Positions 37,420-46,406 of a stretch of DNA of 57,439 bases are shown piece after piece. Origin of the DNA: an uncultured Actinomycetes bacterium (GTDB lineage: Bacteria; Actinomycetota; Acidimicrobiia; Acidimicrobiales; SZUA-35); NCBI GenBank assembly GCA_902826025.1, contig CADEDH010000006.1, positions 19,127 to 76,565 on the forward strand. Reading direction: 5' to 3'. The notes below the pieces were generated by a model. That model ran no database searches and was not told where the DNA came from. It was given only the letters and a program-made list of their open reading frames with translations. The stretch's first letter is position 1, and every line of letters starts with the position of its first letter. A program made the position numbers and the translations under genes.

Positions 37420-38217
37420 ATGGTTTCAGATGATGTGGTTTCGGCTTACGCGCGCGACGGCGTGGTCGTCGTGCGGGGGCTGATGACATCGGCGGAGCTG
37501 GAACTGATCGCAGCCGGCATCGGTAAGGTCCTGGCCAACCGGAGCAGCGCGGCCCAGGTACTGAGCCTCCCCGACGACCCCGGGTTGTTCGTGGAGGACT
37601 TCTGCCGCTGGGCCGAGATCGACGAGATCGGCAAGGTCGCCCTGCGTTCCGGCGTGGCCCGCACCGCAGCCGAGCTGATGGATTCGCCCACGGCCCGCTT
37701 CTATCACGATCACATGCTGGTGAAGGAGCCCGCCACCGAGGCGACCACCCCCTGGCACCAGGATCAGCCCTACTACAACGTGCACGGCCGGGGCATCAGC
37801 GCCTGGATCCCGGTGGACCGGGTCCCCAAGGTGGGCTCCCCCGAGTTCTGGGCCGGCTCCCATCTGGGGCCGTGGCGCCTGCCCCGCTCGTTCCTGGAGC
37901 GGGAGGCCAAGTGGTTCCCCGAGGGCACGTTGGCCGAGGTGCCCGACATCGACGCCGACCGTTCGCTGTACGACATCCGGCGCTGGGAGCTGGAGCCGGG
38001 CGACGTGGTCTTCTTCGACTTCGCCACCGTCCACTCGGCCCCTGGCAACCCGACCGAGCACCGGCGGCGGGTGCTGACCCTCCGCTACCTGGGGGCCGAC
38101 GCCCGATTCGCCCACCGCCCGTGGAAGACCTCGCCCGAGTTCCCCGGACTCACCCGGGAGCTGGCCGAGGGGGCGGAGCTCGATCACCCCTATTTCCCCC
38201 TGGCCTGGCCCCGGTAG
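37420..38217 (+). CDS. Phytanoyl-CoA dioxygenase (PhyH) family protein, second type
   Basis: 265 residues from ATG 37420 behind a GAGG..AAAG site. Fe(II) ligands are His113 and Asp115 in PWHQDQPYYNV and His205 in TVHSAPGN, with a later Arg cluster (EHRRRVLTLRYLG) for 2-oxoglutarate. The motif ISAWIPVDRV and the long loop after SHLGPWRLP are found in PhyH enzymes from actinobacteria that hydroxylate small organic acids or alkyl substrates; the specific substrate is unknown. It is convergent with the crotonase, 15 bases apart. Confidence 0.88.
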   Translation: MVSDDVVSAYARDGVVVVRGLMTSAELELIAAGIGKVLANRSSAAQVLSLPDDPGLFVEDFCRWAEIDEIGKVALRSGVARTAAELMDSPTARFYHDHMLVKEPATEATTPWHQDQPYYNVHGRGISAWIPVDRVPKVGSPEFWAGSHLGPWRLPRSFLEREAKWFPEGTLAEVPDIDADRSLYDIRRWELEPGDVVFFDFATVHSAPGNPTEHRRRVLTLRYLGADARFAHRPWKTSPEFPGLTRELAEGAELDHPYFPLAWPR

Positions 38218-38232
38218 CTCATCGTCTGGCCG

Positions 38233-39006
38233 TTACCGGCCCTTCCAGTTCGGGGCGCGCTTCTCGGAGAAGGCCTTGGGCCCTTCGATGAAGTCCTCGC
38301 TGGTGGCCATGGCCGCCACCGAGTCGTACTTGGCCTTGATCGACTCCTCCAGCGACGCCATGTCCAGGCTGCGGTAGACCACGTCCTTCGACGCCCGCAC
38401 CGACAGGGGGGCGCAGGCGCAGATCATGGCGGCCCACTCCCGGGCGGTGGCCAGCAGCTCGTCGGCCGGCACCACCTTGTTGACGAAGCCCAGCTCGTAG
38501 CCCTCCGAGGCCGGCACATGGCGACCGGTGAGGATCATGCCCAGGGCCCGCTTGGAGCCGATCTGGCGGGGAAGCCGCTGGAGCCCGCCGGCCAGGGCGG
38601 CCAGGCCCACCCGGGGCTCGGGCAGGGCGAAGGTGGCGGCGTCGGAGGCGATGATGATGTCGCAGGCCAGGGCGATCTCGAACCCGCCACCCATGGCCAC
38701 GCCGTTGACGGCGGCGATCACGGGCTTGGTGAGGTCGAAACGGGAGGTGAGGCCGCCGAAGCCGCGGGGGGTGGCCACCCGCTCGCCCCCTTCGGCCTGA
38801 TACCGGAGGTCGTTGCCGGCGCTGAAGCCCCGGCCTTCGCCGGTGATGATGGCCACCCACATGTCGTCGTCGGAGGCGAAGTCGTCGAAGACGGTGCCCA
38901 ACTCCAGATTGGCCGGGGGATGCAGGGCGTTGAGCCGGTCGGGCCGGTTCAGGGTGACCGTCATCACGTGGTCGGCCTTGTCGACCCGGCAGTACTCCAA
39001 GTCCAT
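38233..39006 (-). CDS. Enoyl-CoA hydratase/isomerase (crotonase) family protein
   Basis: 257 residues from ATG 39006. The oxyanion-hole motif GRGFSAGNDLR and GVAMGGGFEIALACDI are intact. The two acidic residues of true hydratases are both present, Glu110 and Glu130, exactly 20 apart as in rat mitochondrial hydratase. The C-terminal EKRAPNWKG is the usual ending. It should hydrate enoyl-CoA in beta-oxidation of a fatty or aromatic-derived acid. It is separated from the minus-strand electron-transfer block by 56 bases. Confidence 0.92.
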   Translation of the reverse strand: MDLEYCRVDKADHVMTVTLNRPDRLNALHPPANLELGTVFDDFASDDDMWVAIITGEGRGFSAGNDLRYQAEGGERVATPRGFGGLTSRFDLTKPVIAAVNGVAMGGGFEIALACDIIIASDAATFALPEPRVGLAALAGGLQRLPRQIGSKRALGMILTGRHVPASEGYELGFVNKVVPADELLATAREWAAMICACAPLSVRASKDVVYRSLDMASLEESIKAKYDSVAAMATSEDFIEGPKAFSEKRAPNWKGR

Positions 39007-39062
39007 CTCGTTCCTCCAGCGCTGGGATGCCCGGTGCGGGCCTCGTGTGGTGCGGCCGGCGA

Positions 39063-39701
39063 TCAGCGCCGCCGGGCCGTGGCGCCCATCATGTTCGAGG
39101 CATCGACCGTGGCGCCAGAGGGCCGGGAAGCCGGGGAGGGCGTGGGCCGTTTGCGGCGGCGGGCCGGCCGCATGGCGTCGGCGTCGGCCAGCACCCGGTA
39201 CAGGGTCAGGAACACGACCAGGGCCGACACCAGGGTGGTGGTCCACCACAGCCAGGGACTGCTGGCATCGGTGCCGGCGGTGATGGTGTGGACGGTGGCC
39301 AGCCAGTAGGTGGCGAACGACGTCAGGTGCACCCGCTTCCACCAGCGGCGGGGCAGCCGGGCCATGGCCAGCGACGTCGCTTCCACCGCCACCAGGGTGT
39401 AGAGGGCCAGGATGCCGCCAGCCACCGGCCATGTCTTGTAAGGCGACACCAGCGGCACCAGCAGATCGGTCGGGCCGAACTGCACATAGCTGTCGGCCAC
39501 CAGCCCGACCAGGTGGAACACGGTGAACACGACGGCCAGGCCGCCGAGGAAACGGTGGAGGTCGAGCAGCCACTTGGGGGTCGACCAGCTCTTGAGCACG
39601 CTGGTGGACAGCAGCAGGCCCCACACCACCGACAGGGCGAGCAACACCCAGGCCGTAATCCCGGTGGCTCGGGCCACGTACCACCACGTTTGGGAGATCA
39701 C
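39063..39701 (-). CDS. Ferric-reductase-like (bis-heme type) transmembrane protein
   Basis: 212 residues from GTG 39701, which overlaps the ApbE stop codon (GTGA), a strong sign of coupling. Six membrane helices follow; His residues suited to heme ligation sit in LLDLHRFLGG and VFHLVGL and again in WKRVHLTSF and LATVHTI, giving the paired-His spacing of ferric reductase / YedZ-like cores. The Arg-rich tail is cytoplasmic. With ApbE next door, it most likely moves electrons across the membrane to a flavinylated or metal partner. The end partner is not obvious. Confidence 0.82.
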   Translation of the reverse strand: MISQTWWYVARATGITAWVLLALSVVWGLLLSTSVLKSWSTPKWLLDLHRFLGGLAVVFTVFHLVGLVADSYVQFGPTDLLVPLVSPYKTWPVAGGILALYTLVAVEATSLAMARLPRRWWKRVHLTSFATYWLATVHTITAGTDASSPWLWWTTTLVSALVVFLTLYRVLADADAMRPARRRKRPTPSPASRPSGATVDASNMMGATARRR

Positions 39702-40744
39702 GACCTGGCTCCCACCGGGAGGCCGGCGGCCGTGGGGCGGCGGACGGTGAGGAGGGGACGGAGCTCGGGTGAGGCGTGTACCCGGCCCGAGCGGTCGACG
39801 ATCACGGCGGCGGCGTGGTGTACGTGGCCCAGACCCTGATCGGCGTCGACGGTGAACAGGGCCTTGGTCAGCGCCTCGGCCCACCAGCCCTCGGCCGCCA
39901 GCACGGTGACGGCCACCACGTCGGTCGTGCTGGGCACGCCGGTGAACGGGTCGATCAGATGGTGGACGGGGCGGCCGTGACGGTCGTGCCAGCGCCGCAG
40001 CAGGCGGCTGCTGGTGGCCAGGGCGCCGTCGCCCACGGCCAAGTGGAGCAATTCCACCCCGGGATCGAAGGGGTCGGCCACCGACAGGGGCCAGTCGCCC
40101 TCGTCGGGGCCCCGGCCCCGCACCCGGAGATCGCCGCCCAGGTTGACCAGGGCCCCGTCGGCACCGGCGGCCATCAGCTCGGCCGACACCAGGTCGGCAG
40201 CCAGGCCCTTGCCGATGCCGCCTGGGTCGAGGCCGTGGCCGGTGGGCACCGCCACGGTGCCGGACTCGGGATCGATCGTGAGGCCCCCACCAGGGGCGAG
40301 GGGGAGGGCCCGGCCGTGGGCCCCACCGTCATCGGGCCCGCCTCTGTCCGGGCGGCTGGTGGCTCGGTCCCAGGGGAGGGGCCGGGCCGTCTCGGCCGCT
40401 GCGATCAGGGTGAACGTCCGGTCGTAGCCGGCGGCGAGCAGGGCCGGGAGCTGGGTGGCGTCGAAGCGGCCGCCGGTCTCCCGGGCCGCCTCCACCGCCC
40501 GGCGGGCCAGTTCGAGGGTCTCGGGGGCCACCGCCACCGGGCGGGGCGAGGCGGCGTTGACCAGCGACACGTCGCTGGCCGGGTCGAAGCGGCTCCATCG
40601 GCGCTCCAACTCGGCCACCCGGGCCACGGCCCGGTCGGCCAGCGCCTCGCCGTCGGCGGACGGCGGGGCTGTGGCCCCGGTCCCGACCTCGACGATCAGG
40701 TGGCAGTCGCTGCCCATGGCCCGGAAGCGGCGTTCAGCTGCCAT
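39698..40744 (-). CDS. apbE: FAD:protein FMN transferase (ApbE family)
   Basis: 348 residues from ATG 40744, overlapping the end of the upstream gene by eleven bases. Family hallmarks: FRAMGSDCHL at the start, RWSRFDPASDVSLVN, GGLDPGG-like GHGLDPGGIGKGLAADL, ALVNLGGDLRVRG, and HHLIDPFTGVPSTTD with the Mg-binding Asp. It attaches FMN through a phosphoester to Thr/Ser of exported flavoproteins. It has no clear lipoprotein signal, unlike many ApbE proteins, so it may work in the cytoplasm. A glycine/aspartate-rich insert is present at about 140-155. Confidence 0.92.
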   Translation of the reverse strand: MAAERRFRAMGSDCHLIVEVGTGATAPPSADGEALADRAVARVAELERRWSRFDPASDVSLVNAASPRPVAVAPETLELARRAVEAARETGGRFDATQLPALLAAGYDRTFTLIAAAETARPLPWDRATSRPDRGGPDDGGAHGRALPLAPGGGLTIDPESGTVAVPTGHGLDPGGIGKGLAADLVSAELMAAGADGALVNLGGDLRVRGRGPDEGDWPLSVADPFDPGVELLHLAVGDGALATSSRLLRRWHDRHGRPVHHLIDPFTGVPSTTDVVAVTVLAAEGWWAEALTKALFTVDADQGLGHVHHAAAVIVDRSGRVHASPELRPLLTVRRPTAAGLPVGARS

Positions 40745-41231
40745 TGCTCTTGCTCACCGGAGGGGCCGCCGTCGCTCGGGGGGCGGGCGCAGTGGGGAGC
40801 GGAGCCGCCGCTGGCTGGGGGGTGGTGGCGGCAGAGCCGTCGATGGCGGTGGGGGGAACCGTTATCGCCGTCGGGGCCGGGAACGTACCGGTGGTGACGG
40901 GAGCGGTCACCCCGGCTGGGCCGGCGCTGTTGGCGGCGGCCGATTCGGCGGCGGCATCGGCGGCGTTCTGGGCGGCGGCCGACCGGGCCATCGCCCCCAC
41001 CATCACCAGGGTGGCGATCACGCTCACGCTGGCCACGAACCGGCGGGTGGCGTCGGCCGGATGCGACGGACGGCCGGCGGCGGTCGAAGCAGCGGAGGGA
41101 CGGCTGCTTCGCTCCGACGCCGGCGCCGTCCTGGCGACCGGGCCCGCCGTGGGGAGCGGGGCCCGACCGCCCGTCCGGTCGGAGACCGGAGGCCGGGTGA
41201 GGGCGGTGGCGCTTCCTCCCTCAGTCGTCAT
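40734..41231 (-). CDS. Single-pass membrane protein, Ala/Pro/Thr-rich, unknown function
   Basis: 165 residues from ATG 41231, which overlaps the stop region of the upstream acidic-tail gene. About 65 polar cytoplasmic residues precede one membrane helix (FVASVSVIATLVMVGAMA) and an external Ala/Thr/Pro-rich tail of about 80 residues. No family recognised. It lies between the His/Glu-tail protein and ApbE with overlaps on both sides, so it must be part of that unit. It has no clear FMN-attachment motif. Confidence 0.65.
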   Translation of the reverse strand: MTTEGGSATALTRPPVSDRTGGRAPLPTAGPVARTAPASERSSRPSAASTAAGRPSHPADATRRFVASVSVIATLVMVGAMARSAAAQNAADAAAESAAANSAGPAGVTAPVTTGTFPAPTAITVPPTAIDGSAATTPQPAAAPLPTAPAPRATAAPPVSKSNGS

Positions 41232-41607
41232 CGTCCGAGCCTTCGTACTCGTGTTCGTACTCATGCTCGTGCTCTTCGTGTTCGTCGTCGTCCTCGTACT
41301 CGCCGCCCCCGGAGGCGACCGAGCTACCGGCGGAGATCGAGACCGGCTCGGCGCCGGGCGAGCGCACCGGGGGGAGGGTGGCCACGGTGGCGGGGCTCTC
41401 GACCTGGGTCGTGGCGGGGGCCGTGACGGTGGTTGGGCTCTCGGCCACCTGGTCGGAGGAGGCGGTGGCGAACACCGACGGCGCCCCGCTGGGGCTGGCA
41501 TCGGCCGCACCGCCGAGGATGGCGGAGTTGAGGGCGGTGGCCGCCCCGGCGGCGAACATCGTCCCGGTGATGGCAGCGGCGGTGGCGAGGGCTGATTTGC
41601 GCTTCAT
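41221..41607 (-). CDS. Secreted protein with acidic His/Glu-rich C-terminal tail
   Basis: 128 residues from ATG 41607. A signal peptide (MKRKSALATAAAITGTMFAAGA) is followed by a Ser/Thr/Pro/Val-rich stem and a final segment of about 29 residues made almost only of Glu, Asp, His, Tyr and Gly (EHEEHEHEYEHEYEG then DDDD). Such a tail can bind divalent or ferric ions. No family recognised. It starts the short operon 41607 to 39063 and is next to a two-component system on the same strand. I infer a metal-binding or sensing partner of the heme membrane protein. Confidence 0.65.
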   Translation of the reverse strand: MKRKSALATAAAITGTMFAAGAATALNSAILGGAADASPSGAPSVFATASSDQVAESPTTVTAPATTQVESPATVATLPPVRSPGAEPVSISAGSSVASGGGEYEDDDEHEEHEHEYEHEYEGSDDDD

Positions 41608-41705
41608 GTCCCTGACCGTAACGAAACCCCTGGTAACGACGGGCCAGGCCAGGGTTAAGGATCGGTAAGGAAGGCGCGGTCACGAGGACCGGTGACATCA
41701 GGGGT

Positions 41706-43103
41706 TCATGTCGCCGGGGCGGCGAGGACGACGCTGGCGTCGAGCCCCGTTCCGTCGGGCCCGGCGACCAGCTCGGCCCGGCCCCCGTTCGCCGCCATCA
41801 GGTCGGCCACGATGGCCAGGCCCAACCCCGATCCGGTCCGACCCGAACCGGGGGCCCGCCAGAAGCGGTCGAAGGCCCGGGCCCGCTGCTCGGCCGTCAT
41901 GCCGGGGCCGTCGTCCACCACGTGGGCCGAGATCTCGCCGCTAGCCCGACAGCCCCGGAGCCGTACGGTGCCCCCGGCCGGGGTGACGCCGATGGCGTTG
42001 TCGAGCAGGTTGTCGAGCACGGTGTCCAGCGTGCCCGGCACCGCTCGGACCACGAGGTCAGGCTCCTCCGGCCCGAAGTCGAGGTCGAGTGTGACCCCCC
42101 GCCTCTCGGCTACCGGTACCCAGTGCTCCCACCGTTCCACCAGCACCTGGGCCAGATCCACCTCGACCGTGGGCGGCGCCGCGCCCCCGGCCCGGGCCAG
42201 CACGAGCAGGCTGTCGACCAGGTGGTTCAGCCGGTCGACCTCGTGCAGGGCAGCATCGACCTTGGCCTGGTCGGTCCCGCCCGGGGCCCCGTCGATCGTC
42301 TCCAGCCGCAACCGCAGCGCCGTCAACGGGCTGCGGAGCTGGTGGGAGGCGTCGGCGGTGAAGGCCCGCTGGCCCTCCACCAGGCGCTGCAGCCGTTCGG
42401 CCATCCGGTTGAAGGTGGCAGCCAGGCTGCGCAGTTCGGGCGGCCCGGCGTCGTCGGGCACCCGCTGGCTCAGGTCGCCCCCGGCCAGGGCTTCGGCCCC
42501 GTCGCGCACGGCCCGCACCGGGCTGGTGACGCTGGTGGCCAGGGCGTAGGCGATGGCGGTGACGGTCGCCAGCACCACCCCGCTCAGCAGGGCGAGCTGG
42601 AGCCAGACGGCCCGGATCTTCTCGTCGATCTTCGAGGTCGGGTACGTGATCCGCACCGCCCCGTGGATCTCCCCGCCCGAGGTCACGGGCACGGCGGCGT
42701 AGAGGAACGACAGCTTCAAACTCTCCGAGTACCGGACGTCGGTGACCGACCCCCGGCCGCCCAGCGCCGTCTGGAACTCGACACGGGTGGAGAAGTCCCG
42801 GGGGGCGCCGTCGGGATCATCCGAGTCGAGCACCGAGATCCCCCGGTCGTCGACGATCACCACCCGGGCCCCACCGATGCCCTTCACGTAGCGGGTCACC
42901 TGGTCCTGCACGTCGAGCGGTGCCCCCGACTCCAGTGTGTCCTCCACCAGGGCGGCGAAGTAGTCGGCCTCGCTCTCCACCTGGAACTCGAGCCGGCTCC
43001 GCTCCCGGGAGGCGAACGTGACCCCCAACGGGTACACCAGCACCACCAGGGAGAACAGGGCGATGCCGAGGTACGACAACACCAGGCGCCGGGTCATTGT
43101 CAT
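41706..43103 (-). CDS. Two-component sensor histidine kinase
   Basis: 465 residues from ATG 43103 (ATG 43097 and GTG 43115 are alternatives). Layout: membrane helix (LVLSYLGIALFSLVVLVYP), external sensor of about 140 residues, second helix (LALLSGVVLATVTAIAYALA), HAMP, HisKA with His254 in SHQLRSPLTAL, and HATPase with N, G1 (DDGPGMT) and G2 (GSGLGLAIV) boxes. The sensor shows no clear ligand motif. It follows the response regulator by 29 bases and precedes the electron-transfer operon by 98 bases; regulation of that operon is a fair inference. Confidence 0.92.
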   Translation of the reverse strand: MTMTRRLVLSYLGIALFSLVVLVYPLGVTFASRERSRLEFQVESEADYFAALVEDTLESGAPLDVQDQVTRYVKGIGGARVVIVDDRGISVLDSDDPDGAPRDFSTRVEFQTALGGRGSVTDVRYSESLKLSFLYAAVPVTSGGEIHGAVRITYPTSKIDEKIRAVWLQLALLSGVVLATVTAIAYALATSVTSPVRAVRDGAEALAGGDLSQRVPDDAGPPELRSLAATFNRMAERLQRLVEGQRAFTADASHQLRSPLTALRLRLETIDGAPGGTDQAKVDAALHEVDRLNHLVDSLLVLARAGGAAPPTVEVDLAQVLVERWEHWVPVAERRGVTLDLDFGPEEPDLVVRAVPGTLDTVLDNLLDNAIGVTPAGGTVRLRGCRASGEISAHVVDDGPGMTAEQRARAFDRFWRAPGSGRTGSGLGLAIVADLMAANGGRAELVAGPDGTGLDASVVLAAPAT

Positions 43104-43132
43104 CCACCGGGTCACGGCGCAGGTGCTTTCCG

Positions 43133-43882
43133 CTACCGGGGGTCGAACCGGTAGCCGACGCCCCGGATGGTGGCGATCCAGCTGCCGTCGCCCAGCTTGC
43201 GGCGTACGGCGGCCACGTGGACGTCGAGGGTCTTGGTCGATCCCCACCAGTGGGGGTCCCACACCTCCTCGATGATCTTCTCCCGGGTGAACACGGCCCC
43301 GGGGTCCGAGGCCAGCAGGGCCAGCAGGTCGTACTCCCGTGGTGCCAGGTCCATCTCGATCCCGCTCAGAGTCACCCGGCGGGACCGGCGGTCGATCTCC
43401 AGCGGACCGAACACCTGGTGCCCACCGCCGGCCGCACCGTCGCCCGCCGGGGCGCCGGCGGCCGGCTCGCCACCGGCTTCACCGGCGGGATCGGGTCGGG
43501 CCCGGCGCAACACGGCCCGCATCCGGGCCACCAGCTCCCGGAGACCGAACGGCTTGACCACGTAGTCGTCGGCCCCCAGCTCCAGCAGCAGCACCCGGTC
43601 GATCTCGTCGCCCTGGGCCGACACCACGATGATGGGGACCCCGGAAACGGCCCGCAGGGAGCGGGCCACCTCGGAGCCGTCGAGGTCGGGCAGGCCCAGA
43701 TCGAGCAGCACGAGGTCGGGCCGGGGAGCGGCCAGGGCGTCTCGGCCCAGGGTCACGTGGGTGACGGCGAAGCCCGCCTTCTCCAGCCCTTCCACCAGCG
43801 GCTCGGCGATACCGGTGTCGTCCTCGACCAGCAGCACCCGGGGGGCGGCCGCGGCCTCGGGCCGCTCGGACGGATCGCTCAC
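43133..43882 (-). CDS. Response regulator, OmpR/PhoB family
   Basis: 249 residues from GTG 43882. Receiver: acidic pair Asp21-Asp22, phospho-acceptor Asp61 in LLDLGLPDLDG, and Lys110 in VVKPFG. A Gly/Ala linker leads to a winged-helix DNA-binding domain (FGPLEIDRRSRRVTLSG, LAPREYDLLALL, VFTREKIIEEVWD, TLDVHVAAVRRKLG, IRGVGYRFDP). It works with the kinase encoded just downstream. Confidence 0.95.
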   Translation of the reverse strand: MSDPSERPEAAAAPRVLLVEDDTGIAEPLVEGLEKAGFAVTHVTLGRDALAAPRPDLVLLDLGLPDLDGSEVARSLRAVSGVPIIVVSAQGDEIDRVLLLELGADDYVVKPFGLRELVARMRAVLRRARPDPAGEAGGEPAAGAPAGDGAAGGGHQVFGPLEIDRRSRRVTLSGIEMDLAPREYDLLALLASDPGAVFTREKIIEEVWDPHWWGSTKTLDVHVAAVRRKLGDGSWIATIRGVGYRFDPR

Positions 43883-43951
43883 GAACCCCAGTGTGCCCCG
43901 CCGCCGGCGGGAACTGTGACCATCGGTCCGTGGACCACTACCGTTCGGTCC

Positions 43952-45064
43952 GTGCGACTGGGACTCACGATCAGGACCCTCGACGGGTCGACAGCCGAGC
44001 TGGTGGTGGGCGACGACGGCCTGTTCCACGCTCCGGGCACCGTCACCCCCGAGGCCGAGCTCGACGCCTCGGCCTGGTGGGCCGTGCCCGGCCTGGCCGA
44101 CTGCCACGCCCACCTGTCGAGCAACCAGGTGTCGGCGGTCGATGAGGAGGGCTCGATCCTCGACCGGGCTCGGGAGAACGCCTGGGCCCAGCTGGAGGGC
44201 GGCGTGTTCCTGGTGGCCGACAAGGGCACCAGCGATGATCTCAGCCTCCGGGTGCTCGACGAGCCGCCCACCCGCCGCCCCGAGCTGCATATGGCCGGCC
44301 GGATCATCACCAGCTCAGGCGGCTACTTCGCCGGCTTCGGCCACGAGGTGTCGGAGGAGGATCTGGTCGACGTGGTGCGCCGGGCCACCGGGGCCGGGGA
44401 CGGGCGGGCCACCTGGGTCAAGCTGATCGGCGATTGGCCCAAGAAGGGGGTTGGCCCCACCCCCAACTTCAGCCAGGAGGCCATGGCCCGGGCGGTGGAG
44501 GTGGCCCACGCCGCCGGGTGCCGCACCGCCATCCACACCTGCGCCCCCACCACCGCCACCCTGGCCGTGGCGGCCGGGATCGACTCGATCGAGCACGGCC
44601 TGTTCCTCTCCGCCGACGACGTGGTCGATCTCGGCCGCCGGGGCGGGGCCTGGGTGCCCACCATCGGGGCCATGGAGGCCACCCGCGACGAGCTGGGCCC
44701 GGAGTCCAGCGGGGGCAAGCTGTTCGCCCGGGGCCTCGACAACGTGCGGGAACTGCTGGCCGGGGCCCCCGAGGCGGGCGTCACGGTGCTGGCCGGCACC
44801 GATCTCCAGCTGCCCCACGGGGGAGTGGCGGCCGAGGCCCTCCGGCTCCACGAGTACGGGCTCACCGCCGCCCAGGTGGTCGACGCCCTGACCATCACGG
44901 CGTACGACCATCTCGGCACCCCGTGGGGGTTCGAGCCGGGCCAGCGGGCCGACGTCGTGTTCCTCGACGCCGATCCCCGACACGATCTGACCGCGCTGTC
45001 ACGCCCCGTCCTGGCACTGCGCCTGGGTCATGCCGTGGTGGGCGCCGACCGGCTGCCGGTCTGA
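43952..45064 (+). CDS. Metal-dependent amidohydrolase (imidazolonepropionase-like)
   Basis: 370 residues from GTG 43952, the first start giving a family N-terminus. Metal ligands are seen in order: HxH in DCHAHLSS, a probable carboxylated Lys in WVKLIGDW, His in AIHTCAP, His in SIEHGLFL, and Asp in LAGTDLQLPHG. These amidohydrolases hydrolyse cyclic amides, imides, or carbamates. It starts a plus-strand run with an MFS carrier and two more hydrolytic/redox genes, so it may be part of the breakdown of a nitrogenous compound. The start lacks a clear ribosome-binding site. Confidence 0.87.
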   Translation: MRLGLTIRTLDGSTAELVVGDDGLFHAPGTVTPEAELDASAWWAVPGLADCHAHLSSNQVSAVDEEGSILDRARENAWAQLEGGVFLVADKGTSDDLSLRVLDEPPTRRPELHMAGRIITSSGGYFAGFGHEVSEEDLVDVVRRATGAGDGRATWVKLIGDWPKKGVGPTPNFSQEAMARAVEVAHAAGCRTAIHTCAPTTATLAVAAGIDSIEHGLFLSADDVVDLGRRGGAWVPTIGAMEATRDELGPESSGGKLFARGLDNVRELLAGAPEAGVTVLAGTDLQLPHGGVAAEALRLHEYGLTAAQVVDALTITAYDHLGTPWGFEPGQRADVVFLDADPRHDLTALSRPVLALRLGHAVVGADRLPV

Positions 45065-45092
45065 CGGCCGGACCGACCATGAGGGGGCAGCG

Positions 45093-46406
45093 ATGACGAC
45101 GACCCGGACCTGGGACACCGAGATCCCCACCCACATCCTCCTGCCGCCCAAGCTGCCCCGAGGGGAACGGTTCAAGGGGTGGGGCGTGGTCAGCGCCGCC
45201 TTCGGCGTGCTGGCCGTTGGCTATGGCACCCAGTTCACCTACGGCCTGTTCGTGAAGGTGATCAGCGAGGACACGGGCTGGAGCCGTACCGACCTGTCCA
45301 CCCCCTACGCCATCTACATCGGGTTGTACTCGTTCCTGTCGGGCGTGAGCGGGTGGGCCACCGACCGGTGGGGGCCCCGGCGGGCCATCGCTGTGGGGGC
45401 AGTGTTCCTGGGCTCCGGCTGGGCCCTGCTGGGCCAGGCCCGGGAGCTGTGGCAGGTGTACCTCCTGTTGGGGGTGGTGGCCGGGATCGGTATGAGCGTC
45501 AGCTGGGTGCCGTGCAATGCCACGGTGGTCCGTTGGTTCGTCCGCCGCCGGGGCACGGCGGTGGGGATCACGTCGAGCGGGGGCAGCTTCGGCAACCTGG
45601 TGGTGCCGCCGGTGGCCGCCCTGTTCATGGGCCGGTTCGGCTGGCGTCCCACCCTCACCGCCATGGGCGTGGGGGGCGGGCTCCTGCTGCTGTTGTTCTC
45701 CCGGTTCATGATCCGCTCCCCCGAGGAGGTGGGCCAGTTCCCCGACGGGGCCGCCGGGCCACCGCCGTCCGAGGTGGGCGGGGTGGCGGGGCCGGCCATG
45801 ACCCTGAGCGAAGCGCGCCGCACCCGGGCCTTCTGGCTCATGTTCGCCATCTACGGCATGACGTGGCTGGTGGTGTTCGTTCCCTTTGTGCACGGCGCCG
45901 CCTTCGCCGAAGACCTGGGGGCGTCGACCTTCGCCGCCTCGTGGGTGCTGTCGGCCATCGGCATCGGCGGGATGTCGGGCCGCCTCACCGTGGGGCCCCT
46001 GTCCGACTCGGTGGGCCGCAAGGTGATGCTGGCGTTCACCCTGGCCGTGCAGGTGGTGTGCTTCGCCGGCTTCGCCTTGGCCCAGGGGCTGGTGACGCTG
46101 CTTATCACGGCGTTCTTCTTCGGGTTCTCCTACGGCGGCTCGGTCACCACTTTTCCCGCCCTGGTGGGCGACGAGTTCGGGCGCCGCCACGCCGGGATGA
46201 TCGTGGGCGCCATCTTCGCCACCGCCGGCACCGTGGCCGCCCTCGGCCCGTTCCTCGCCGCCTACATCTACGACCAGCTCGACAGCTACCGGACGTCGTT
46301 CGCCCTGGGGGCGGTGGCCAACGTGATCTCACTGAGCATGGTGCCCCTCCTCGGTCGCCGCCCGGTGGTGGCCTCGACCCCGGCCCCGAACCCGATCCCG
46401 GCGTGA
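45093..46406 (+). CDS. MFS transporter (oxalate/formate antiporter-like)
   Basis: 437 residues from ATG 45093 behind GAGGGGG. Twelve membrane helices in two halves, with the MFS loop motif after helix 2 (ATDRWGPRRA) and again in the second half (SDSVGRKV). The opening VVSAAFGVLAVGYGTQFTYGLFVKVI is typical of the MCT/OFA group, carriers of monocarboxylates and related anions. It is 28 bases after the amidohydrolase and overlaps the next gene by GTGA, so it likely imports the substrate or exports the product of this cluster. Confidence 0.9.
   Translation: MTTTRTWDTEIPTHILLPPKLPRGERFKGWGVVSAAFGVLAVGYGTQFTYGLFVKVISEDTGWSRTDLSTPYAIYIGLYSFLSGVSGWATDRWGPRRAIAVGAVFLGSGWALLGQARELWQVYLLLGVVAGIGMSVSWVPCNATVVRWFVRRRGTAVGITSSGGSFGNLVVPPVAALFMGRFGWRPTLTAMGVGGGLLLLLFSRFMIRSPEEVGQFPDGAAGPPPSEVGGVAGPAMTLSEARRTRAFWLMFAIYGMTWLVVFVPFVHGAAFAEDLGASTFAASWVLSAIGIGGMSGRLTVGPLSDSVGRKVMLAFTLAVQVVCFAGFALAQGLVTLLITAFFFGFSYGGSVTTFPALVGDEFGRRHAGMIVGAIFATAGTVAALGPFLAAYIYDQLDSYRTSFALGAVANVISLSMVPLLGRRPVVASTPAPNPIPA

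Noticed and set aside
41260..41320. Short repeats like TCGTACTCGTGTTCG that could suggest a repeat array
   Set aside because: They are the coding sequence of the His/Glu/Tyr repeat tail; units are too short and irregular for CRISPR.
40744..41595. Hydrophobic plus-strand frame that looks like a membrane protein
   Set aside because: The Val/Leu/Phe run is the antisense reading of the Glu/His codons in the tail of the 41221-41607 gene.
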